In this document: positions 6,119 to 11,320 of the stretch, in pieces
Layout of the letters: every line of letters begins with the position of its first letter
How positions within the stretch are numbered: the first letter of the stretch is position 1
Assembly: GCA_964517215.1 (NCBI GenBank)
Contig: CAZFBR010000115.1
Coordinates: 1-11,320 of the forward strand
Direction: 5' to 3'
Length of the DNA: 11,320 nucleotides
Origin: CAZFBR01 sp035353495 [NCBI: uncultured bacterium]
Lineage (GTDB): Bacteria; DAOPZR01
Made by a program: the position numbers and the translations under genes
The notes under the pieces: model-generated
What the model saw: only the letters and a program-made list of their open reading frames with translations
Told to the model about the DNA's origin: nothing
The model's database searches: none

Positions 6119-6826
6119 ATGCGCGCGCTGCGGTTTTTCCTCACGATAGCAATCCTCACGCTGCTGGCCGGCTGCGGCGGCTGCGGGCAGAGTATGCCCG
6201 CGCCCGGCGACACGCTGGCGGCGCTGGAGCAGGCCTGGCAGGCGCATCCCAACGACGACATCATCGCCGGGCAGCTCGCCACGGCCTATCGCGACGCCAA
6301 CCGTCCCGATGACGCGCGGCGGCTCTATGCCGCGGCGCTCACCCTCAATCCCGCCGATGCGGAATGGCTCATGCAGCTCAAGGCGCTGAACGGCGATTTC
6401 GCCCCGGTCATCGCCCAGCTGCAAAAGGACATTGCCAGCGACAGCCGGAACGACGAGGCACACGGCAATCTCGGCCGCATCCTCATCGCGTTCGGCCAGC
6501 CGCAGGAGGCGCAGCCGCACCTGCTGCAGGCGCTGGCGATCAATCCCGGCAGCGCCAGCTGGAGCGATCTGCTGAGCGAAACCGGGTACGACACCCGCCT
6601 GCTGGCGGCGGCCATCGCGGCACACGGCAGCGACAGCCGCGCGGCGATCAGCGTCACCGGTGCTGCGGACGACGACGAATACTGGGGCAATCTCGCCAAG
6701 GCCCGCTGGGCGGCGGGCGACCGGGACGGCGCCCGGCAGGCGCTGGCCAAGGCCGCCGCGCTTGACAGCGAAGACGGCGAGTGGTACGAACTGCAGCAGG
6801 CATGGCGCGCGGCTCCGCCGCGCTGA
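6119..6826 (+). CDS. TPR-repeat lipoprotein
   Basis: The 235-aa product begins with a lipoprotein signal: basic MRALR, a hydrophobic core and lipobox LAGC with Cys19. A glycine-rich linker follows, then tetratricopeptide-type helix pairs at about 33-80 (ending ALTLNPAD), 111-145 (HGNLGRILIAFGQPQEAQ, then ALAINPGS) and 186-220 (NLAKARWAAGDRDGARQAL). TPR lipoproteins generally act as scaffolds at the periplasmic face of a membrane. The partner here cannot be told. There is only a weak ribosome site. The 83 bases between the integrase remnant and this gene hold a short hairpin (AGCCCGT/ACGGGTT, 6069-6085) without a T-run. The gene is followed by a 153-base leader before the response regulator, so it may be a separate transcription unit. 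High GC and codon use match the downstream genes. Confidence 0.78.
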   Translation: MRALRFFLTIAILTLLAGCGGCGQSMPAPGDTLAALEQAWQAHPNDDIIAGQLATAYRDANRPDDARRLYAAALTLNPADAEWLMQLKALNGDFAPVIAQLQKDIASDSRNDEAHGNLGRILIAFGQPQEAQPHLLQALAINPGSASWSDLLSETGYDTRLLAAAIAAHGSDSRAAISVTGAADDDEYWGNLAKARWAAGDRDGARQALAKAAALDSEDGEWYELQQAWRAAPPR

Positions 6827-6835
6827 ACCGAAGAT

Positions 6836-6956
6836 AACGGTTGTCTCCGCGGCTGACGCCGGAGGATGCCCGACTCCTGCCGCACCGGCGAAACACCCGT
6901 CGCCGGCAGGTCGACATCCACTCCCCGGTGCACACCACGCTCCGGGAGCAACCGTT
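6836..6956 (+). promoter_or_regulatory. Possible structured leader RNA upstream of the receiver-kinase genes
   Basis: AACGGTTG (6836-6843) pairs perfectly with CAACCGTT (6949-6956). Inside are three hairpins in a row: CTCC-gc-GGC/GCCGGAG (6845-6864), CCTGCCG/CGGCAGG (6876-6910) and CTCCcCGG/CCGGGAG (6921-6948). The first begins one base after the outer stem and the third abuts its other side, giving a closed multi-branch junction. CTCC (6845-6848) could instead pair with GGAG (6945-6948) to lengthen the outer stem, a possible switch. No known riboswitch core was recognised, and GC-rich DNA makes stems cheap. Confidence 0.35.
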
Positions 6957-6979
6957 CGGGCATGACCCTGGAGGGCGGC

Positions 6980-7363
6980 ATGGGCAAGAAGATTCTGCAT
7001 ATCGATGACGACACCGACCTGCAGGCGGCAATCCGCCTCATCCTCAGCGGCGCGGGCTATGCCGTGGCCAATGCCGATGACGGCACCGCCGGCCTCGCTG
7101 CCGCGCGCGCGGACCGGCCCGACCTGGTCATCCTCGATGTGATGATGACCCGGGTCAACGAGGGGATCGAGGTCGCGCAGCAGTTCAAGGGCGACCCGGC
7201 GCTGGCGGGCATTCCCATCCTCATGCTTTCCGGCGTGGACAGCGAGTTCAGGTTCGGGTTCGGCGACAGTGCGGGGAGCGAGTTCCTGCCCGTCGACCGC
7301 TTTCTCGACAAGCCCGTGGAGCCCGCCGCCCTGCTGGCGGCGGTGCGCGAACTGATCGGCTGA
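6980..7363 (+). CDS. Receiver-only response regulator
   Basis: The 127-aa product is a single CheY-like receiver domain: acidic cluster HIDDD (Asp9-11), phosphoacceptor Asp53 in VILDVMM, Ser84 in LMLSG, and Lys111 in FLDKPV before the last helix. There is no output domain, so it would act by protein contact, as a phosphate sink, or in a relay. GGAGGG four bases before the ATG at 6980 fixes the start better than the in-frame ATG at 6962. The stop is one base before the start of the fused kinase gene, so the two are surely translated together and are natural phosphotransfer partners (inference). The loop between beta4 and beta5 is longer than usual (EFRFGFGDSAGSEFLPVDR, 89-107). Confidence 0.9.
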   Translation: MGKKILHIDDDTDLQAAIRLILSGAGYAVANADDGTAGLAAARADRPDLVILDVMMTRVNEGIEVAQQFKGDPALAGIPILMLSGVDSEFRFGFGDSAGSEFLPVDRFLDKPVEPAALLAAVRELIG

Positions 7364-7364
7364 C

Positions 7365-9827
7365 ATGAGCGAAGACCGCGAGCACCGCGCCACCGACCCC
7401 GGCACCCTGCATCGCGAGAAGTGGGAGTTTTTGCGGCTCGGCGCGCATCAGCTCCGCTCGCCGCTGGCGACCATCCACACCCAGCTGCAGACCATTCTCG
7501 GCGGCTATACCGGCGAAGTCGCCGCCCCGGTGCGGCAGCTGCTGGAGGGGGCGGAACGCAAGTCGCGCGACCTGCTGAACACCGTCACGGAAATGCTCGA
7601 GCTGGCCCGGCTCGCGGACGCGGAACACGAACCCACCTACGAACCAGCCGACCTGGAGCAGATCGTCACCGGCGTGCGCGAGGCGATCGAGAGCAAGGCG
7701 GCGGCCCGGGGGGTGCAGTTCACCTGCGCCATCCCCAGCAAGCTGCCCGTGGTCTGGGCGCGGCCCGGCGGGCTGCGCCATATCATCTTCAACCTGTTTG
7801 AAAACGCGGTCAAGTACACCCCGGCGGGCGGCACGGTCGACACCTTCCTCACCTACCACACGCGCCAGCGGCGGCTCGAAGGGCGGGTCAGCGACACGGG
7901 CATCGGCATCCCCGCCGACGCGCTCCCCCAGCTCTTCACCGAATTCTTCCGCGCGGCCAACGCCCGGCACGAGGAACGCGAGGGGACGGGGCTCGGCCTG
8001 GCCATCGTCAAGCGCATCATCGACAGCCACAGCGGCGAGATCACGGTGGTCAGTGACCCGGGCAAAGGCACCACCTTCACCTTCTCCATCCCGCTCAACT
8101 GCGTCTCGGCCCAGGAGCAGGCGGAGTACGCGGCGCAGGCGCAGAAACCGCGCCGGCGGATCGTCGTCATCGGCGGGCGCACGGCCGGCCCCAAGGCGGC
8201 GGCGAAGGCGCTGCGGCTCGATCCCGAAGCGGAGATCACCCTGATCGAACGCGACCGGACCCTCTCGTACGCGGGGTGCGGGCTCCCCTACTACATTTCG
8301 GGGCTGGTCAACGACCCGCGCGAGCTGATGGCCACGCCCGACGGCGACCTGCGCGATCCCGATTTCTTCCGCCGGGTCAAGGGCATCGCCGTGTACAACC
8401 GCACCGAATGCACCGCCATCGACCGCGCCCGCAGGGAGATCAGCGTCACCTTCCGCAAATCGGGCGGGCAGAAAGCCATTCCCTACGACGCACTCATCCT
8501 CGCCACGGGCGGCCGGCCGGCCCTCCCGCCCATCGAGGGTCTGACCCTGAAGAATGTCTTCACCCTCAACCGCATCGAGGACGCGCGCGGCCTGCGCGCG
8601 GCCCTGGCCGGCCTGCCGGCCCGCGAGGCGGTCATCATCGGCGGCGGGCTGCTCGGCATGGAGTGCGCCGAGGCAGTGGTGGCGCGCGGGCTGCGGGTGA
8701 CCATCATCGAGGCCCGCGACCGGGCGCTCCCCATGCTCGACCCGGAACTGTCGCTGCTGGTGGCGCACGAATACGCGCGGCACGGCGTGCGCATCCTGCC
8801 CGGTGAACGGGTGGTGCGGCTGGCGGGCAGCGCGGACGGCGCGGTAACCGGCGTGGTGACCGCAGCGCGCACCCTGCCCGCGGACCTGGTCCTGCTCGGC
8901 ACGGGGGTGGCGCCCGAGACCACCCTGGCGCGGCAGGCGGGACTGGCGCTCGGCGCCACCGGCGGCATTGCCGTCAATGAATGGCTGCAGACCAGCGACC
9001 CGGACATCTTCGCCATCGGCGACTGCGTCGAGAACACCGACATCATCAGCGGCCGCAAGCTCCTCCTCCCGCTCGGCTCCGTCGCCAACCGGCAGGGGCG
9101 GGTGGCGGGCGCCAACGCGGTCAAACTGGCGGAGACCTTCCCCGGCGTGGTCGGCACCATGATCCTCAAGGGGTTCGACCTGAACATCGGCAGCACCGGG
9201 CTGAGCGAAACCGAAGCGGCGGCGGCGGGCTTCGCCCCGCTCGCGGCCCTGACCGCGGGCTATGACCGCGAACATTACTTCCCCACCGCGGCCCCGGTGG
9301 TGGTCAAGATCGTCGGCGACGCAGCCAGCGGGCGGCTGCTCGGGGTGCAGGCCGTGGGGCGCGGCGACATCAGCAAGCGCCTCGACGTCGCCGCCGCACT
9401 GCTCGCCGCCAAAGAATCGGTGGATACGCTGTCGAAACTCGATCTCGGCTACGCCCCGCCGTACTCGACGGCGATCGACATCATCGGCACCGCGGCCAAC
9501 GTCTGGAAGAACAAATTCTACCAGCGCTTCAACGGCATCTCGTCCATCGCCCTGCAGCAGCGGCTGGCGGCGGGCGGGGAGCTGCTGGTGGTTGACGTGC
9601 GCAACCCCGGCGACTACGCCACCGGCGCCATTCCCGGCGCGCTCTCCGTGCCGCTGCGCTCGCTGCGCGGGCGGCTGCACGAACTGCCGCGCGACCGCGC
9701 CCTGGTGCTCTCCTGCGCCACCGGACTGAACGCCTATGAGGCCGCGCGGGTGCTGCAGTCGCAGGGTTTCGACCGGGTGGAAATCCTCGAGGGCGGCATG
9801 GCCGCCTGGCCGTTCGCCAAGGCCTGA
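7365..9827 (+). CDS. Fusion protein: soluble histidine kinase + CoA-disulfide/persulfide reductase + rhodanese
   Basis: One uninterrupted 820-aa frame carries three modules. Residues 1-245: histidine kinase without sensor or membrane part, with H-box His28 (LGAHQLRSP), N-box NLFENAVKY (Asn147), G1 DTGIGIP (177-183) and G2 GTGLGL (207-212). Residues 264-715: FAD/NAD(P)-dependent disulfide reductase of the CoA-disulfide reductase type, with dinucleotide loop VVIGGRTAG (267-275), active Cys305 in SYAGCGLPYY, second loop VIIGGGLLG (423-431), flavin-binding FAIGDC (549-554) and a dimerisation domain with YAPPYSTA (696-703). Residues 725-818: rhodanese domain with Cys784 in SCATGLNAYEA. Reductase-rhodanese fusions are a known type that reduces CoA-disulfides or persulfides, but the kinase at the front is unusual. 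It starts one base after the receiver gene. I infer that redox or persulfide state of the reductase controls the kinase. Confidence 0.9.
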   Translation: MSEDREHRATDPGTLHREKWEFLRLGAHQLRSPLATIHTQLQTILGGYTGEVAAPVRQLLEGAERKSRDLLNTVTEMLELARLADAEHEPTYEPADLEQIVTGVREAIESKAAARGVQFTCAIPSKLPVVWARPGGLRHIIFNLFENAVKYTPAGGTVDTFLTYHTRQRRLEGRVSDTGIGIPADALPQLFTEFFRAANARHEEREGTGLGLAIVKRIIDSHSGEITVVSDPGKGTTFTFSIPLNCVSAQEQAEYAAQAQKPRRRIVVIGGRTAGPKAAAKALRLDPEAEITLIERDRTLSYAGCGLPYYISGLVNDPRELMATPDGDLRDPDFFRRVKGIAVYNRTECTAIDRARREISVTFRKSGGQKAIPYDALILATGGRPALPPIEGLTLKNVFTLNRIEDARGLRAALAGLPAREAVIIGGGLLGMECAEAVVARGLRVTIIEARDRALPMLDPELSLLVAHEYARHGVRILPGERVVRLAGSADGAVTGVVTAARTLPADLVLLGTGVAPETTLARQAGLALGATGGIAVNEWLQTSDPDIFAIGDCVENTDIISGRKLLLPLGSVANRQGRVAGANAVKLAETFPGVVGTMILKGFDLNIGSTGLSETEAAAAGFAPLAALTAGYDREHYFPTAAPVVVKIVGDAASGRLLGVQAVGRGDISKRLDVAAALLAAKESVDTLSKLDLGYAPPYSTAIDIIGTAANVWKNKFYQRFNGISSIALQQRLAAGGELLVVDVRNPGDYATGAIPGALSVPLRSLRGRLHELPRDRALVLSCATGLNAYEAARVLQSQGFDRVEILEGGMAAWPFAKA

Positions 9828-9829
9828 GC

Positions 9830-10180
9830 ATGGCCCCGCGCTACGACCGCAACCACCATCCCTTCTGGCTGCGCCTGCACCTGTTCCAGATCTGGCTGGA
9901 CGAAAAACAGTACATCTTTCTGCACAAGCTGCGCAAGCGCTGGCTGCGCCTGCCGATCAATCGCGGCAAACTGTCACGCAGCCCGGCCTTCGGCCCGCGC
10001 CTGCTGCACAATCCCGTGGTCATGATCGTCCTGCTGGTGCTCTTCATCTGTCTGCTGGTGTTCGGCGAGGGGCTGTTCAATACCCGGCAGATTACTGCCA
10101 TGATGACCGGCGTGGACATCAACCGGCTGGATCCGCAGGGCGCCACCCCGGATAATCCCCTGCCGCCCGCCGCGCCCTGA
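9830..10180 (+). CDS. Small single-helix membrane protein, unknown
   Basis: The 116-aa product has a basic, aromatic N-terminal part (HHPFWLRLHLFQIWLDEKQY, then KLRKRWLRL), one clear membrane helix at about 62-80, and a short proline-rich tail. By the positive-inside rule the N-terminal 60 residues are cytoplasmic. The ATG lies two bases after the stop of the kinase-reductase gene, so it belongs to the same operon. It could give the otherwise soluble kinase-reductase a membrane contact (inference from position only). No family was recognised. The stop is six bases from the stop of the convergent gene on the other strand, with no clear terminator between them. Confidence 0.78.
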   Translation: MAPRYDRNHHPFWLRLHLFQIWLDEKQYIFLHKLRKRWLRLPINRGKLSRSPAFGPRLLHNPVVMIVLLVLFICLLVFGEGLFNTRQITAMMTGVDINRLDPQGATPDNPLPPAAP

Positions 10181-10186
10181 CCCGCG

Positions 10187-10579
10187 TTACTGTTCCGCTT
10201 CGTCCATGACCCGCCGCAGAAACGCCACTTCCTCGTCACTCACCCGGTTATCCGCCAGCATGGCCGCCCAGGCATCAAGCAACCGCGCATAGCCGTCCGC
10301 GCTCAGCCGCTGCGCGGCCTGCGCCGTGCGCGCCCGCGCGAAGACCGCCGCGCAGGCCGCGCGCTGCTCGTCATTCATGACGGTGTACGCGGGAATGGTC
10401 GCGCTGATGCCGGCCAGCACCGCCAGCGGCCCGGTATCGGCCGCCGCAGCGGCGGGCGCAACCGGCGGCGGATCGTCCTGCCAGCACCAAACCGCCACGC
10501 CCGCCAGCAGCGCCGCTCCGGCCAGCACCGGCAGGACACACCCGACCGCCACCCCGAGCACTATGGTCCGATTGGTCAT
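10187..10579 (-). CDS. Small N-terminally anchored protein, unknown
   Basis: The 130-aa product has a membrane helix at about residues 5-33, an Ala/Pro-rich linker (36-50) and a helical domain (55-130) with MNDEQRAACAAVFARARTAQ and a final DNRVSDEEVAFLRRVMDEAEQ. The last part looks like the hinge of an EF-hand or TerB-like helical fold, but no complete motif is present. GGGGC five bases before the ATG is a fair ribosome site. A hairpin CCGGCG/CGCCGG (10588-10606) fills most of the 33-base gap after the flavin-reductase gene and could partly cover that site. It is likely the last gene of the - strand unit. Confidence 0.7.
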   Translation of the reverse strand: MTNRTIVLGVAVGCVLPVLAGAALLAGVAVWCWQDDPPPVAPAAAAADTGPLAVLAGISATIPAYTVMNDEQRAACAAVFARARTAQAAQRLSADGYARLLDAWAAMLADNRVSDEEVAFLRRVMDEAEQ

Positions 10580-10612
10580 GATTTGCCCCGGCGCTGTCGT
10601 CGCCGGAACGGT

Positions 10613-11200
10613 TCAGCGCACGCGCCGGCGTCTGCCGCCGGCAAGGAACTCCGCGCCGCCCAGATGATGCAGCAGCGCGCCCGCCGCCGTGCGCCAGGCG
10701 CCGGCCCGGAAGGCGGCCGGCCGGGCGGCGGCATACCGGCCGCGGCCGCAGACCAGCCCCTTGCGCAGCAGCGCGCGGTCCGCCAGCTCGCACTCGAGAT
10801 ACGCCGTGGCGCCGGCGAGTGCCGGCACCCCGTTCTTCTTCGCCGGAGCCAGCGCCACGGCGAATTGCTGCAGCTTGTCCGTCTCCCGGCCGCTCACCCC
10901 GCCGCAGCGCACCGCCAGCGGCGCCAGTTTTTCCGGCACGATACTGACCGTGAACCGGCCGGTGGCGCGGATATTGGCAAAGGTCAGCGACCCGGAATCG
11001 ATCACCAGCAGCAGCTGCGGCGGCGCAAAGTCATAGGGGGTGCACCAGGCGCAGGTCATGACATTGACCCGACCATTGCGGTCAACACTGGTCACCATCA
11101 CCAGCGGGTTGGCGCCAAACAGGCGGTACGCCTGCGCGAGCGGGACCGCAGTAAAAACGCCGGCGCGGACTGCGCGCCGGCGTGCTGTCAGCAACCGCAT
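10613..11200 (-). CDS. Flavin-reductase-like / flavoredoxin-type FMN-binding split-barrel protein
   Basis: The 195-aa product has the order of the flavin reductase-like domain: AQAYRLFGANPLVMVTSVD (22-40), then GRVNVMTCAWCTPYDFAPPQ (43-62), LLLVIDSGSLTFANI (63-77) and GRFTVSIVP (81-89). These form the FMN-binding split barrel. Members reduce FMN/FAD with NAD(P)H or serve as flavin electron carriers. The substrate here is unknown. The C-terminal 50 residues are Arg/Ala-rich and less typical. The first 15 or so residues (MRLLTARRRAVRAGV) are doubtful, because they lie over a strong terminator hairpin and lack family likeness. The next in-frame ATG, at 11098, would cut off the first strand. The ATG at 11200 lies three bases after the previous stop, so coupled translation is possible. 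A neighbouring redox theme is shared with the kinase-reductase. Confidence 0.75.
   Translation of the reverse strand: MRLLTARRRAVRAGVFTAVPLAQAYRLFGANPLVMVTSVDRNGRVNVMTCAWCTPYDFAPPQLLLVIDSGSLTFANIRATGRFTVSIVPEKLAPLAVRCGGVSGRETDKLQQFAVALAPAKKNGVPALAGATAYLECELADRALLRKGLVCGRGRYAAARPAAFRAGAWRTAAGALLHHLGGAEFLAGGRRRRVR
11153..11182 (-). terminator. Intrinsic terminator at the 5' end of the flavin-reductase frame
   Basis: On the - strand a perfect 10-bp stem (CGCCGGCGCG/CGCGCCGGCG) with a 5-base loop is followed directly by five T. It begins 21 bases after the stop codon of the upstream gene, the usual place for its terminator. It also lies within codons 7-16 of the next reading frame. Confidence 0.75.
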
Positions 11201-11203
11201 GGC

Positions 11204-11320
11204 TCAGTAGGCGCCGTAGCCGCCGCCCGCCTTGCCCATCTCAAACACATTGTTCATCCGATCGCGAAAATGCACGTACACGCAGCTGATCTCCGCATCC
11301 ACATCGGCGGGATTGATCTC
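11204..11320 (-). CDS. C-terminal end of an unidentified gene (enters from the right edge)
   Basis: The last 38 codons are present, reading EINPADVDAEISCVYVHFRD and ending in a glycine-rich tail (KAGGGYGAY) before TGA. The frame is open to the window edge and codon use is like its neighbours. It is followed by the intrinsic terminator at 11153-11182 and, three bases on, by the flavin-reductase frame. The fragment is too short for me to name a family. Confidence 0.65.
   Translation of the reverse strand, partial: EINPADVDAEISCVYVHFRDRMNNVFEMGKAGGGYGAY

Noticed and set aside
6866-6979. N-terminal extension of the receiver to 6866
   Set aside because: The extra residues (MPDSCRTGETPV and on) have no likeness to receivers. 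The ribosome site and first family residues point to 6980.
6101-7405. 434-aa open frame on the - strand opposite the lipoprotein and receiver genes
   Set aside because: It spans two unrelated genes and their gap on the other strand, with composition typical of a shadow frame.
7248-9680. 810-aa open frame on the - strand opposite the kinase-reductase gene
   Set aside because: It is antisense to a gene with clear domains, rich in Arg/Gly/Ala/Asp as expected of a GC-rich shadow, and shows no recognisable motif.

Overview
The window is GC-rich bacterial DNA, probably chromosomal and Gram-negative: it has a lipobox lipoprotein, soluble two-component proteins and an integron. A proteobacterium is my best guess, but no rRNA or other taxonomic marker is present. 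It falls into two halves. The left half (1-6035) is a chromosomal-type integron, visibly richer in AT than the rest. The right half (6119-11320) is very GC-rich backbone carrying a redox and signalling gene set.

Integron. The integrase remnant (5417-6035, + strand) diverges from a row of gene cassettes read on the - strand. Four attC recombination sites are present (45-109; 1749-1809 plus 3615-3621; 4080-4143; 4637-4699). A likely attI/cassette junction lies at 5199/5200, and a strong extended -10 promoter (5242-5271) drives the array. For each complete cassette, its 5'-end core site is the reverse complement of the R'' box of its own attC (one mismatch in cassette 4). This fixes all cassette boundaries: cassette 1 (4643-5199), cassette 2 (4086-4642), cassette 3 (1755-4085, interrupted), cassette 4 (51-1754) and the beginning of cassette 5 (1-50). 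The cassettes encode an unrecognised soluble protein, a small membrane protein, a membrane-anchored protein with a GspG-like C-terminal domain, and a large SH3-domain protein. The integrase has lost its central part and changed frame, so array movement would need an integrase supplied elsewhere.

Insertion sequence. An 1805-bp IS1182-family element (1810-3614) lies inside the attC of cassette 3, exactly between the R'' box and the rest of the site, flanked by a 3-bp GTT duplication. Its transposase has an in-frame TAG at codon 81.

Right half. A TPR lipoprotein gene is followed by a 150-bp leader able to fold into a closed multi-hairpin structure. Next is a tight three-gene run: a receiver-only response regulator, an 820-aa fusion of a soluble histidine kinase with a CoA-disulfide/persulfide reductase and a rhodanese domain, and a small one-helix membrane protein. 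Convergent to it is a - strand run: an unidentified gene entering from the right edge, an intrinsic terminator, a flavin-reductase-like protein and a small membrane-anchored protein. The kinase-reductase-rhodanese fusion beside its receiver is the best candidate for an undescribed system: a two-component pathway that could be gated directly by thiol, persulfide or pyridine-nucleotide redox state.
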